DNA of 64,000 nucleotides from Actinomycetota bacterium. Its GTDB lineage: Bacteria; Actinomycetota; Acidimicrobiia; Acidimicrobiales; Microtrichaceae. The translations under genes and the position numbers were made by a program. Shown here one piece after another: positions 18,841 to 27,484 of the stretch. The notes beneath the pieces are model-generated. The model had not been told where the DNA came from, searched no databases, and saw only the letters and a program-made list of their open reading frames with translations. The DNA is taken from assembly GCA_016703525.1 (NCBI GenBank), contig JADJBW010000002.1:186001-250000 (forward strand), given 5' to 3'. Numbering within the stretch: the first letter of the stretch is position 1; every line of letters starts with the position of its first letter.

Positions 18841-19665
18841 TCAGGTCAAGGGTGGGGCGAGCGTCTGCCAGAAGAAGACGGCGATGAGCGTCCCCGCTGC
18901 GAGCCCGGGACCGAACGGCGAGTGCTTGGCGGCGCCGCGTCGGAGGCGACTCGGAATCGCGTAGGCGAGGTACACGAGGTTGCCGAGCACCAGGCCGATC
19001 AGCGGCAGTCGAATGTCGATCCAGCCGAGGTAGAGCCCGAGGACCGCCGCAAACCGCACGTCGCCGAATCCCATGCCGCGTGGGCTGATCGTGTGGGTGA
19101 CGAACAGGAAGACGAACAGTCCAACGGCGCCGACGAGCGCCCGCACGAGCGAGCCGACGTTGTCCGACCAGAGCGCGACAGCGGCGATCGCCGTGAGTCC
19201 CACCCCGAAACCAACCCACACGACCCGTGCGGGAATGAGCATCGTGCGCAGGTCGATCATGGCTGCGACGACCACGACGGGCACGAGCCACAGGAACGGG
19301 AGGAGTGCGAGCCGGGGGCCCCAGGTGGCGAGCATCGCCAGCGAGCCGAGCAACACCGACGCCTGTGTCAGCGCCCACGTCGCCGGCCGAAGCGCATGGC
19401 AATTGGGGCACCGCAGAGCTCGGCCCGGTGCGGCGTCGATCGGCCGCGCGACGGCGTGGCACCGATCGCAGGTCGCGTCACCGAGCTCAGCGAACTCCTC
19501 GTCGGCTGAGGCTCGGTAGCGGTGGACGAGCCACGCGGCTGCGCTCCCGGCGAGCAGCGCCCACACGATCACCCCGGGCAGCGCCGGGGATGTCAACGCG
19601 TCGACGCCGACGGTGTGGGCCGGGCGGACGGAGGCGAGGTGGGGGAGCGCGAGGGAGGTCGACAC
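18841..19665 (-). CDS. Prepilin peptidase (A24 family)
   Basis: This is a 274-residue polytopic membrane aspartic protease that cleaves type IV pilin-like leader peptides. The two catalytic aspartates are visible in MIDLRTMLIP and in the GxGD motif GMGFGDVRFA. A cytoplasmic zinc-binding pair of CxxC motifs (CDRCHA and CPNCHA) precedes them, as in full-length PilD-type enzymes, and about seven hydrophobic helices follow. The N-methylation loop appears reduced. The ATG at 19665 makes the coding region overlap the end of the RraB-like gene by 73 bp; a TTG or GTG about 80-110 bp further in, before PGVIVWALLAG, is also possible. Confidence 0.88.
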   Translation of the reverse strand: MSTSLALPHLASVRPAHTVGVDALTSPALPGVIVWALLAGSAAAWLVHRYRASADEEFAELGDATCDRCHAVARPIDAAPGRALRCPNCHALRPATWALTQASVLLGSLAMLATWGPRLALLPFLWLVPVVVVAAMIDLRTMLIPARVVWVGFGVGLTAIAAVALWSDNVGSLVRALVGAVGLFVFLFVTHTISPRGMGFGDVRFAAVLGLYLGWIDIRLPLIGLVLGNLVYLAYAIPSRLRRGAAKHSPFGPGLAAGTLIAVFFWQTLAPPLT

Positions 19666-20075
19666 CCTGTTCCATCGGCACGTCGACCGGCCGCATCAAG
19701 CCATGGGAGTGCGCCGAGTTCGACGTCGCCGTCGTCGTCGGTCAGCTCGGCGTCCCAGCGGTCGTATGCCGCTCCGGCGTGGCGCGAGGCGATGAGTTCC
19801 ATGAACGACCTCGCGAGGCGAACCGCGGTGTCGTCGACGATGGCCAGTCGCTCGGCGACCACGATCCATGCGTCCATGGCCGCGGACGGGACGGACGAGG
19901 TGTCGTAGCCGGCCTCGGAGATCTGACGTGCGATGATGGCCGCGGATCGTCGATTCGGTGCGGTCAGGAAGTGTCGGAAGGGCCGCTCGAGCGTCAGGTC
20001 GGCGCCACACTCCACGAGGTCGGCGATTGCTCGCCGGTCGTGAGCGGCGCTCGGCCGGACTTCCTCGACGCTCAT
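19593..20075 (-). CDS. RraB-like protein (regulator of ribonuclease E fold)
   Basis: This is a 160-residue acidic protein with a RraB/DUF695-type domain over residues ~15-110: ADLTLERPFRHFLTAPNR, AAIIARQISEAGYDT, then WIVVAERLAIVDDTAVRLARSFMELI. RraB in gammaproteobacteria binds RNase E and alters mRNA decay; whether the actinobacterial version does so is unknown. The C-terminal ~40 residues after ELTDDDGDVELGALPW look unconserved and overlap the prepilin-peptidase start in another frame. That may reflect a late frameshift or a wrong start for the downstream gene. ATG 20075 opens MSVEEVRPS. Confidence 0.7.
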   Translation of the reverse strand: MSVEEVRPSAAHDRRAIADLVECGADLTLERPFRHFLTAPNRRSAAIIARQISEAGYDTSSVPSAAMDAWIVVAERLAIVDDTAVRLARSFMELIASRHAGAAYDRWDAELTDDDGDVELGALPWLDAAGRRADGTGCRPPSRSPTSPPSARPTPSASTR

Positions 20076-20105
20076 CTCAGCGAGGGTATCGGGACGTCGC
20101 GCCAC

Positions 20106-21656
20106 TCAGGCGGAGTCGGCGCGGCCGACATCGTCGCCGTTCGCGTTCGCGTTCGCGTTCGCGTTCGCGTTCGCGTTCGCGTTCGCGTTCGCGTTCGCGA
20201 GCTCGGCGAGGCGACGCCGGTCGGGCTTGTGCATCGGCGTGAGGGGGAGCTCGTCCACCACCACCAGATCCTCGGGCAGCTTCCACCGAGCAAGGCGCTC
20301 CGCGCCGAACGCCCGCAGCGACGCGAGCGTCGGCCGCTCGTCGCTCTGCGCCACCACGACAGCGACGCCGATCTCGCCCATCACCGGGTCCGGCCGAGGC
20401 GCGATGGCGATCGACGCCACCGCCGGATGGTCGCCGAGGACGGCCTCGACGTCGGCCGGGGCGACGTTGTACCCGCCGCGGATGTACATCTCGCGCCGAC
20501 GGCCGGCGAGGCGAACGCATCCGGCCGCGTCGAACCGGGCCAGATCGGCCGTGTGTAGCCACCCGTCGCGCAGCACCTCGTCGGTGGCGGCCGGGTCGTT
20601 CCAGTAGCCGTCGCAGGTGGCTGCGCTGCGAAGGACGAGCTCGCCCACTCGGCCCGCAGCGACGTCGGCTCCGTCGGAATCGACGATTCTCGCCTCGACC
20701 CCCGGGCGGGGTCGCCCGATCGTCCACAGGGCCTCGTCGTCGGGTGCGTCCCACGAGGTTGCGAGCCCGACGCCGCCGGACTCGGTGGACGAGTAGCGAA
20801 TCGAGTAGCGGGCGCCGAACCGCTCTCGTGCCTCGCGCACGAGGGCCGGAGGCGACGCCGCGCCGCCGGCGATGATCCGCTCGACGCAGCGCAGGTCGAG
20901 CTCGTCCATGAGCGCGGACCGCAGCATGAGTGCGAGCTGCGGTGCGATGACGCCCAGCGTCGAGATGCGTTCCGCCGCCACGAGCCGGAGCACGTCGTCG
21001 GCCCGCCAGCGCGAGATGAGGTGGAGCGTGCAGCCGGTGTGGAGGTACCAGGCGAGCTTCGTCATCATCCCGACATGGGCGAGCTGGGTCGATGCAACGA
21101 GTGGACCGCCGATCGGCGGGTTGGACTCCCAGCCCTCGCCGAGGTCGATGTCGCAGATCGCCCGGAACTGGCGGTTGCGAAAGACGGCGCCCTTTGGCGT
21201 GCCGGTCGTGCCCGATGTGTACACGATCGCCACGGCGCGCTCGGGATCCTCGTCGAGCTCGCGCGGCGGCGTGCTGTGGTCGTCGAGGCGCGCCAGGTTC
21301 TCCGGCGTCGTGCGTCCGCATCCGGCGGCGTCGATCGGATGGTCGGCGACGAGGAGCGTCGGGGCGAGGTGGGCAACCAGGCGTTCCTGCTCGGGCACGG
21401 CCAGGCTCGGATTGATGCCGGCGGTCGTCGCACCGAGACGCGCCGCTGCCAGATACGTCACGACGTAGTCGAGGTCGGAGGCGATGGCGAGGGCGACGCG
21501 CGACCCCTCGACAACGTCGACCGATGCGAGTGCATTGGCGCGGGCTTCGACCCGCTCCTCGAGTTCGGCAAAGCCGCACGGCGCGCCGTCAGGGCGCACG
21601 ATGGCCGGACGATCACCGAAGCGCTGCGCCGCTCCGTGCAGGATTCGCGCGAGCAT
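20106..21656 (-). CDS. AMP-dependent acyl-CoA synthetase/ligase with (Asn-Ala)n tail
   Basis: This is a 516-residue ANL-superfamily ligase that activates a carboxylic acid as an acyl-AMP and then an acyl-CoA. The P-loop motif IVYTSGTTGTPKGAV (~147-161), the A5 region YSSTESGG, the A7/A8 hinge GWLHTADLARFDAAGCVRLAGRRREMYIRGGYNV and the C-terminal catalytic Lys in TPMHKPDRRRL are all present. The final ~30 residues are an Asn-Ala dipeptide repeat encoded by a hexanucleotide microsatellite, followed by GDDVGRADSA. The start lies 3 bp after the upstream PhyH-like gene, so the two form an operon. The substrate is unknown. Confidence 0.88.
   Translation of the reverse strand: MLARILHGAAQRFGDRPAIVRPDGAPCGFAELEERVEARANALASVDVVEGSRVALAIASDLDYVVTYLAAARLGATTAGINPSLAVPEQERLVAHLAPTLLVADHPIDAAGCGRTTPENLARLDDHSTPPRELDEDPERAVAIVYTSGTTGTPKGAVFRNRQFRAICDIDLGEGWESNPPIGGPLVASTQLAHVGMMTKLAWYLHTGCTLHLISRWRADDVLRLVAAERISTLGVIAPQLALMLRSALMDELDLRCVERIIAGGAASPPALVREARERFGARYSIRYSSTESGGVGLATSWDAPDDEALWTIGRPRPGVEARIVDSDGADVAAGRVGELVLRSAATCDGYWNDPAATDEVLRDGWLHTADLARFDAAGCVRLAGRRREMYIRGGYNVAPADVEAVLGDHPAVASIAIAPRPDPVMGEIGVAVVVAQSDERPTLASLRAFGAERLARWKLPEDLVVVDELPLTPMHKPDRRRLAELANANANANANANANANANANGDDVGRADSA
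20139..20198. repeat. Hexanucleotide microsatellite, ten copies of GTTCGC
   Basis: Ten perfect tandem copies of GTTCGC lie inside the 3' end of the acyl-CoA ligase gene, where they encode an Asn-Ala repeat on the minus strand. Because the unit is two codons, slippage changes tail length but keeps the frame. Confidence 0.95.
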
Positions 21657-21659
21657 CGC

Positions 21660-22301
21660 TCAGCGTGGCCCCACGAGGCGGCCGTGCTCGACGACGCGAA
21701 CGTCGAAGGGCCCATCGCCGGGGTGTCGGGAGAAGGCGACGACGATCGCCCGGCGCGGGTGTTCGCCGTGACTCGCACCGGCGCTGACGGGTGTCGTCGG
21801 TGTGAGGATCGCGAGGTCCCCGGGCGAGAGCGCCACCGCCGCGCCGCCGAGTCGCACACCGGCGGCGTCGCCGGGCCATGGGGTCAGTGGAATGCCGCAC
21901 AGGAGATCGATCGACGGACCGAGGTCGATAGCCGCGGGGATCGCCGGTGTTGCCTCGACCGCCGGCCCGTGGGCGAGGTCGACGAGCAGGTCGGCGACGG
22001 CCCACACCTCAGGTCCGAGCAGGTCGCGCAGCAGGCCTCCGAGCAGCGGATGAGCGGCGACGCCGCAGACGAACGACGAGCCGGCGCAGGCGCCGCGGAC
22101 GACGCCGTGGTCGGGTGTGGGGACGAGCGAATGCGTCTCCTCGATGAGGCGGTCGATCAGCTCGACATCGAAGGCGCCACGAACCACGAGCCAGCCGTCG
22201 TCGGCCAACTGTCGAATCTGATCCGTGGTGGCGACCGACGGAGCGTTCGTTCGGTGGCGCAGCGCTGCGCCGTCACCTGCTCGATGCCGGTCGGTACCCA
22301 C
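21660..22301 (-). CDS. Phytanoyl-CoA dioxygenase-like protein (tentative)
   Basis: This is a 213-residue protein. The N-terminal pattern TTDQIRQLADDGWLVVRGAFDVELIDRLIEETH resembles the opening of PhyH-type Fe(II)/2-oxoglutarate oxygenases, and LSPGDLAILTPTTPVSAG resembles the strand before their distal His. However, an HxD metal motif is not obvious and the protein is shorter than usual, so it may be a degenerate or non-catalytic member. The GTG at 22301 is preferred because earlier in-frame starts would overlap the divergent SDR gene. It is the first gene of a two-gene unit with the acyl-CoA ligase. Confidence 0.5.
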   Translation of the reverse strand: MGTDRHRAGDGAALRHRTNAPSVATTDQIRQLADDGWLVVRGAFDVELIDRLIEETHSLVPTPDHGVVRGACAGSSFVCGVAAHPLLGGLLRDLLGPEVWAVADLLVDLAHGPAVEATPAIPAAIDLGPSIDLLCGIPLTPWPGDAAGVRLGGAAVALSPGDLAILTPTTPVSAGASHGEHPRRAIVVAFSRHPGDGPFDVRVVEHGRLVGPR

Positions 22302-22336
22302 GCAGTCAGCGTACTTCGCGGCTCTAGCATGCCAGC

Positions 22337-23152
22337 GTGACATCAGCGAATCAGCCATTCCCGTGGACCCTGGACGGTCGGGTCGTGCTCGTGACCGGAG
22401 GGGCGAGGGGTATCGGCGCGGCGACAGCGTCCGCCGCTGCGGCGATGGGTGCGGCGGTGGTGCTCGTGGATCGCCTCGGCGATGTGCTCTCGCATACCGC
22501 TGCGTCGATCGCGCTCTCCGGGGGACATGTGGCCACGGTGGTCGGCGACGTTCGGGATCCGGCAACCGTCGAGGCGACGGTCGATCTCGCGATCGGGCGA
22601 TTCGGGCGGATCGATGGGGTGGTCAACAACGCCGGCGGCGGGTTCTGGGCGCCGTTCGAGCGCGTGTCGGCGAAGGGGCAGGCGGCGCTGGTCGATGAGA
22701 ACTTCACGCAGGTGACGCACGTGGTGCGAGCGGCGCTTCCCCACCTGGGTCGCGGTGCGAGCATCGTGAACGTCACGTCGATCGAGGCGCACCGCGCCGG
22801 GCCGGGATTCGCGCTCTATTCGGCCATGAAGGCCGCTGTCGAGAACCTCTCGAAGTCGCTGGCGCTCGAACTGGCGGCGCGGGGCATCCGCGTGAACTGC
22901 GTGGCGCCCGACATGATTCCGACTCCCGGCGACGAGGGGCTCGCGGCGGATTCGGGAGCGTTGCTCGACGACGCGTACTCGCCTCAACCCCTCGACGGTC
23001 CCGGCCAACCCGAGGACGTGGCACATGCGATCTGCTATCTGCTCACCGACCTCGCTCGGTTCGTGACCGGCTCGACAATCCATGTGGACGGTGGCACGTT
23101 TGCTGCGTCGGGGTGGCGCCGTCGACTCGCCGACGACAGCTACTCCCTGTGA
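22337..23152 (+). CDS. Short-chain dehydrogenase/reductase
   Basis: This is a 271-residue classical SDR. The NAD(P)-binding motif TGGARGIG is at ~20-27, the NNAGGG block follows near residue 95, and the catalytic Ser (NVTSIEA) and YSAMK Tyr/Lys pair lie near residue 150. The C-terminal GSTIHVDGGTFAASGW is typical. Asp in VLVDRLGD after beta-2 suggests an NAD(H) preference. The start is GTG 22337, 35 bp from the divergent PhyH-like gene. The substrate is unknown; the neighbouring acyl-CoA ligase suggests lipid or alcohol metabolism. Confidence 0.9.
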   Translation: MTSANQPFPWTLDGRVVLVTGGARGIGAATASAAAAMGAAVVLVDRLGDVLSHTAASIALSGGHVATVVGDVRDPATVEATVDLAIGRFGRIDGVVNNAGGGFWAPFERVSAKGQAALVDENFTQVTHVVRAALPHLGRGASIVNVTSIEAHRAGPGFALYSAMKAAVENLSKSLALELAARGIRVNCVAPDMIPTPGDEGLAADSGALLDDAYSPQPLDGPGQPEDVAHAICYLLTDLARFVTGSTIHVDGGTFAASGWRRRLADDSYSL

Positions 23153-23209
23153 CCTGACCTGACCGGCGGGCGGCGGGCGGCGAGCGGTGCGCTTCGGGTT
23201 GGAGGACGA

Positions 23210-24421
23210 TCAGCGTTCGAGCGACGGTCGCTGGCAGGTGGCCGATCGCTCGATCGGGTTGCACCGGACCTGCGCTCCCGGGCCGACGCCGACCCGGTAG
23301 CCGTTCGACGCGGGCGTGACCGGCGGGTAGTCGGTCGACACGATCTGCGCTCCGGTCGCGAGCGCGGCGTCGCGGTCGGCGGCGGCCGCGGTCGCGTCCT
23401 TGGCGACCACGGCGGGGTCGCTGTCGGCCCGAGTCCTCACGATGTACCCGTCGCGGATGGCCGCCTGCACGCCGTCGTCGGGATCGTTGATCACGAGTAC
23501 GGCTCCATCGGGCTGGTCGCGACCGGTGCTCGTGAACGCGACCCGACCCTTCAGCGAGGGATGACCCTTCAGATAGGTGTCGCGTATCTCGCCGCCGTTG
23601 TCGAGGTAGAACCACACGCGCCCGCGCACGTCGGCCAACTCCGGCCACCCGGTGACCTTCACCGCTTCGCGCAGGGTGGGCGACGTGCCTCGCACGAGGT
23701 CGGGTGTGACGAGATGCTCCTGCGAGAACACCGAGCGGATCTCGGCGTCGAGCTCGTCGAGCCGCGCCGCGTCGTAAGGGAGAGGCTTGGTCACGTCGAG
23801 GGGTGGCGGGAGCCCGTCGGTCTTGAGCTCGAGCTGGATCGCGATCGGCACGTGCGCCGGGTGGGCGTCGGACCAATCGCGGATCTGTTGGAGGCAGCCC
23901 ACAAAGGTCGGGCAGCGCGACTCGAAGTCGATGTCGGGGATGTGCAGCACCTTGAACCCCGGCTGGTCGAGGCCGTGCGGAATGGTGACGCCCTCGACCT
24001 GGAGAAAGGTCGGTCCGGCGGGGTGGCTGAACAGGTCGCCGTTCGGGTCGGCGTAGAGGTCGAGCTCGAGCGCTCGGACTCCGCCGTCGAGCTGCTCGTC
24101 CAGCGGTGCCGCGGTGTAGGCGAGGGACTGCACATCGCCGAAGTCGCTCGCCACCGAACCGAGTGCCTCGAACGCGGAGCTGAGCGCGGTGAAGAAGGCC
24201 GCCTCGGGCGCGATGTGATAGCTGTTGTGCGTCCCGATGGCCTGGATCTGATTCATCCGGGTCTGGTCGGACGTGGAGGGACCCGAGGGGGCACCGGTGC
24301 CTGACGTTGTCGACGATCCGCTGCAGGCAGCTCCCGCGAGCGACGTGACGGCAAACATCGCGCAGACCGCGCGAGCGCGTCGCCTTGCTCGGGATGCTAC
24401 GAGCCGTCGATCGCTGGTCAT
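23210..24421 (-). CDS. Ca2+-dependent PI-specific phospholipase C-like lipoprotein
   Basis: This is a 403-residue exported protein with a lipoprotein signal (Arg-rich start, AVCAMFAVTSLAGAAC, Cys ~33) and a Ser/Thr/Gly-rich linker. A PI-PLC-C1-type catalytic domain follows, beginning QAIGTHNSYHIAPE, where GTHNSYH carries the first catalytic His. Other family blocks are LDGGVRALELDLYADP (metal-binding Glu/Asp), KVLHIPDIDFESRCPTF and ALATGAQIVSTDYPP near the end. Members hydrolyse phosphoinositides or related phosphodiesters outside the cell. It is divergent from the lipoprotein gene at 24453 with a 31-bp gap. Confidence 0.85.
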   Translation of the reverse strand: MTSDRRLVASRARRRARAVCAMFAVTSLAGAACSGSSTTSGTGAPSGPSTSDQTRMNQIQAIGTHNSYHIAPEAAFFTALSSAFEALGSVASDFGDVQSLAYTAAPLDEQLDGGVRALELDLYADPNGDLFSHPAGPTFLQVEGVTIPHGLDQPGFKVLHIPDIDFESRCPTFVGCLQQIRDWSDAHPAHVPIAIQLELKTDGLPPPLDVTKPLPYDAARLDELDAEIRSVFSQEHLVTPDLVRGTSPTLREAVKVTGWPELADVRGRVWFYLDNGGEIRDTYLKGHPSLKGRVAFTSTGRDQPDGAVLVINDPDDGVQAAIRDGYIVRTRADSDPAVVAKDATAAAADRDAALATGAQIVSTDYPPVTPASNGYRVGVGPGAQVRCNPIERSATCQRPSLER

Positions 24422-24452
24422 TGGCGGTTCACGTTACCGTCGCTTCCCGGCC

Positions 24453-25523
24453 ATGTCCGCGGCGATGCTCGTGGCGATCACGATGGTGGGGTCGTCCGCG
24501 TGTGCCCCGGTTCAGACGTCTGGCCCCACGCGAACCGCCTACGTCGAGATCCCCGCGGTGCCGTTGCCTCGGCTCACGGCGATCGAGATCTCCGCGGCGG
24601 CGCTCGACGCCGTCGCGTGCCAAGCCTGTTCTGCGGGACAGGCACCCGACGAGGCGCGGTTCTTCTCCGGCGACCTCCCGCTCCAGTCGATCGACGCCAT
24701 CCTCGCAGGGAAGTGGGGCGACGGGTCGGCAGCGCTGCCGACGCCGGCGCTCGGCAACCTGTTCGTGTCCGGGTACTTCGGTGGCATCTATCTGCGCGGC
24801 GAACTGGCCTCGGTGGGCGCGGGTCGCCCTGCGCCGGATCAGACGCCGATCGCGGGGGCGCTTGCCTCGCTCGGCGGTGGCGCTCTGGCCTCGATCGATG
24901 AGATCGCGGCCGGCCTGACCCGCGTCGCTCGGAGCGGCACGGACGACGAGGTCCGGACGGCGGCGGGCGCGTGGGCGGTGGTGCTCGCGGCGATCCAGGG
25001 CTACAACCGGGGCTACCTCGAGGTGGCGATAGCGAACCCGCCCCCGGGCGTCGCCGTGGATCCGGCTCGCTTGGACTGCCGGTCGTTCTTCGACTGTCGC
25101 AGCGACGTGCTGCCGTTGGCGGCCCTCGACGGGCTGGACGCGCAACGCCGTGCCCTCGCCGCACCACCGGATGCGGTGTGGGCCGCGTGGGCGGACGTCG
25201 TGAACGGGATCGGTGCGGCATCGGTGAGCGGCGGGAGCGGCGTCTGGACGACGCTGCTGAGCCATGCCGGATTCAACGAGTCGTCGTACGACGCGATCAT
25301 CGACCTTTCGGTCGGGTTCCTCGAGGTCACGCAAGCCGCGATGCTGACGGATCTCGCTGCGGTCGCCGGCGGCGACGCCGAGGTCGGGCGCCGAGGCCTG
25401 ATGGCCACGGCCGGGCTGGTCGTCTGGGCGGGGTCGTACTTCGCCGGGCTCGCGTCGCCGCTGGTTGACGGCACGCGTCCGCTCCTTCGATGCGATGGTG
25501 GTGCGGTCGTGTCGACTCGCTGA
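24453..25523 (+). CDS. Hypothetical lipoprotein
   Basis: This is a 356-residue exported protein of unknown function. The signal MSAAMLVAITMVGSSAC has a lipobox-like SSAC with Cys ~17. The mature part is mostly helical and Ala-rich (EISAAALDAVACQACSAG, LASIDEIAAGLTRVARSG, DPARLDCRSFFDCRSD), with several Cys that could form disulfides. A weak hydrophobic segment (GLMATAGLVVWAGSYFAGLA) lies near the C-terminus. No family is recognised. ATG 24453 is chosen because the signal begins there; the frame continues upstream into the divergent PI-PLC gene without a plausible leader. Confidence 0.65.
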   Translation: MSAAMLVAITMVGSSACAPVQTSGPTRTAYVEIPAVPLPRLTAIEISAAALDAVACQACSAGQAPDEARFFSGDLPLQSIDAILAGKWGDGSAALPTPALGNLFVSGYFGGIYLRGELASVGAGRPAPDQTPIAGALASLGGGALASIDEIAAGLTRVARSGTDDEVRTAAGAWAVVLAAIQGYNRGYLEVAIANPPPGVAVDPARLDCRSFFDCRSDVLPLAALDGLDAQRRALAAPPDAVWAAWADVVNGIGAASVSGGSGVWTTLLSHAGFNESSYDAIIDLSVGFLEVTQAAMLTDLAAVAGGDAEVGRRGLMATAGLVVWAGSYFAGLASPLVDGTRPLLRCDGGAVVSTR

Positions 25524-25581
25524 ACGATGGTCCCGGTCGTCGCGCCTTCGGCGGCGACGGGCCCGGCCAGATCGACGGACC

Positions 25582-26076
25582 TCAGTGCTCGGCAATCCAG
25601 GTGTCGCCGATCGAGAACTCCTCTTGGAGTTGACGTTCAGCGATCCCCTTCGCGAATCCCTCGAGCTTGCCCCCGACGAGCGGCACGTTGACCTTGATGT
25701 CGAGTGTGACCGTGTACTGCGTCTGATCGCCGTCGGGCTCGAGCAGGGTCGCACCCTTCATCTTGATCGGGGTGCCCTTGGTGTCGAGTTCGAACGTGCC
25801 GCCGTAGGTTCCGTCGCCGAAGTCGTTCCATTCGTCGGTACTGACCAACGTGTTGCGCGGGTTGATGAACTTCTTCGCGAAGCCGGGGATGCCGTCGAGT
25901 TCGACCTCTCGGGTGATCACGATGCGCAGCTGGTCGTCGCTGAGTTCCTGGCTCACGACCTCGACGCCGATGTGGCCCATCTCGTTGAACTTCTTGATGT
26001 GGCTCGCCGGGTCGTGGAACATCGCCCAGCAGTCGGCAATCGGTGCGTCGAAGGTGTGCGTCGTGACGATCTTCAT
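25582..26076 (-). CDS. DUF2505 (SRPBCC-fold) protein
   Basis: This is a 164-residue DUF2505-family protein of the START/SRPBCC fold, common in Actinobacteria. The opening MKIVTTHTFDAPIADCWAMF is typical of the family, and the strands VVSQELSDDQLRIVITREVE and TQYTVTLDIKVNVPLVGGKLE follow. The C-terminal helix ERQLQEEFSIGDTWIAEH closes the domain. Family members are presumed to bind hydrophobic ligands; the ligand is unknown. A good GAGGAG site precedes ATG 26076. It is divergent from the CoA-transferase gene, with a palindromic operator (26165-26181) between them that could act on both. Confidence 0.85.
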   Translation of the reverse strand: MKIVTTHTFDAPIADCWAMFHDPASHIKKFNEMGHIGVEVVSQELSDDQLRIVITREVELDGIPGFAKKFINPRNTLVSTDEWNDFGDGTYGGTFELDTKGTPIKMKGATLLEPDGDQTQYTVTLDIKVNVPLVGGKLEGFAKGIAERQLQEEFSIGDTWIAEH

Positions 26077-26164
26077 GGGGTGCTCCTCGGTTCCGCGGTC
26101 TCGGATGGCAGCGGCATTCTGTCGCGCGGGGCCGGTGTCGTGCGGTCCGCTACCGTTTGCCGAA

Positions 26165-26181
26165 TCTGACGGGGCGTCAGG
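26165..26181. promoter_or_regulatory. Palindromic operator, site 1 of 6
   Basis: TCTGACGGGGCGTCAGG contains CTGACG-GGG-CGTCAG, a perfect 6+6 palindrome. It lies 37 bp upstream of the CoA-transferase ATG and 88 bp from the divergent DUF2505 start. The same motif precedes five other acyl-CoA genes in the window. Confidence 0.75.
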
Positions 26182-26218
26182 TCCCGATCTTCGTCGGTCC
26201 AGCCACAGGAGGCACGTC

Positions 26219-27460
26219 ATGCCCGCATCGCCCGCTCGGTCGCCGCTCGCCGGTGTCCGCGTCGTCGAATGCTCGATGCTCGGTCCGGCCGCGATCACGA
26301 CACATCTCGCCGACCTCGGTGCGGACGTGATCAAGGTCGAGTCGCCGGCCGGCGACTACATCCGCCGGATGACCTGGCCGATCGTCGAGGGCGTGTCGTT
26401 GATGCACCTGCACATCAATCGGGGCAAGCGGTCGGTGGTGCTCGATCTTCGTACCCCCGAGGGTGCCGACGTGTTCCGCGATCTGGTCCGAGACGCGGAT
26501 GTCGTGATCGAGGCGATGCGCCCCGGTGGCCTCGCAAAGCGTGGTCTCGGCTATGCCAACCTCAAGGAGATCAACCCGCGGCTGGTGTGGTGCACCATCT
26601 CGGGATACGGCATGACGGGGCCGTACAAGGACATGCCATCGCACGGGATCGCGTACGACACCTGGGCGGGACTCGTGAAGCCCGAGACCGATGACGAGGG
26701 CTTCTGCTACATCCCGGAGCATCCTTCCACCGGTATCAACGCCGCCCCGGTGTTCGGCGCCCTGGGCGTGCTCGCCGGTGTGATCGGTGCGCGCGAGACG
26801 GGCGTCGGCTACCAGATGGAGATCGCTCAGTCCGACGTGGCGGCCAGCATGGACTGGCTTCGTTCGGAGACATGGAAGGCGTACGAGCGGCCCGACGACG
26901 AAGTGACGGGCAACGCCAGCGACAACTTCGAGCGCCGTGCCCCCGGCACCGCCGGCATGCGCGACGGCGTGCGGTACCAGTTCTACGCAACCTCCGACGA
27001 TCGCCACGTGCTGTTCATGGCGTCCGAGCAGGAGTTCTGGAAGAACTTCTGTGAAGGCATCGGTCGGCCCGAGGTGTTCGAGCGCTGGCCGGGCAGCCAG
27101 TACGGCGACCACGCCAAGGGGAACCGCGAGTTGCAGGCGATACTGCGCGATGTGTTCCTGACCCGCACGGCGGTGGAGTGGATCGCGTTCGGCAACGAAC
27201 ACAACACGCCGATCGCCGCGGTCAACACGCCGAAGACGATCGCTGAGGACCCCCAGTTCCAAGACCGGCTGCCGTGGTTGCCCGCATCGGAACTCGGCGC
27301 CGATCAGCTGCCCACGCCGTTGAAGTTGGTCGACACCGAACTGCCCATGCCCACGAAGGCGCCGACCGTCGGCCAGCACACCGATGAGGTGTTGCGCTCG
27401 TTGCTCGGCTACGACGACGAACGGCTTGCGGCGCTCCGCTCGTCGGGGGCGCTCGGTTGA
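26219..27460 (+). CDS. CaiB/BaiF family CoA-transferase
   Basis: This is a 413-residue family III CoA-transferase that moves CoA between acyl groups in catabolic pathways. Family blocks are LAGVRVVECSMLGPAAITTHLADLGADVIKVESPAGDYIRR at the start, NRGKRSVVLDLRTPEG, DVVIEAMRPGGLAKRGLGY, and WCTISGYGMTGPYKDMPSHGIAYD, which includes the conserved Asp region. The C-terminus TVGQHTDEVLRSLLGYDDERLAALRSSGAL is typical. An AGGAGG site (26207-26212) precedes ATG 26219. A palindromic operator upstream links it to the other acyl-CoA units. The substrate is unknown. Confidence 0.9.
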   Translation: MPASPARSPLAGVRVVECSMLGPAAITTHLADLGADVIKVESPAGDYIRRMTWPIVEGVSLMHLHINRGKRSVVLDLRTPEGADVFRDLVRDADVVIEAMRPGGLAKRGLGYANLKEINPRLVWCTISGYGMTGPYKDMPSHGIAYDTWAGLVKPETDDEGFCYIPEHPSTGINAAPVFGALGVLAGVIGARETGVGYQMEIAQSDVAASMDWLRSETWKAYERPDDEVTGNASDNFERRAPGTAGMRDGVRYQFYATSDDRHVLFMASEQEFWKNFCEGIGRPEVFERWPGSQYGDHAKGNRELQAILRDVFLTRTAVEWIAFGNEHNTPIAAVNTPKTIAEDPQFQDRLPWLPASELGADQLPTPLKLVDTELPMPTKAPTVGQHTDEVLRSLLGYDDERLAALRSSGALG

Positions 27461-27484
27461 GGCGATTCCGGTAGCGTCCGGCGC

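Noticed and set aside
20139..20198. Hexamer tract as a phase-variation switch
   Set aside because: The unit is six bases, so gain or loss cannot shift the frame; only tail length varies.
25524..25581. Possible terminator between convergent lipoprotein and DUF2505 genes
   Set aside because: A GCC-TTC-GGC hairpin core is visible but the flanking stem has several mismatches and there is no T run.
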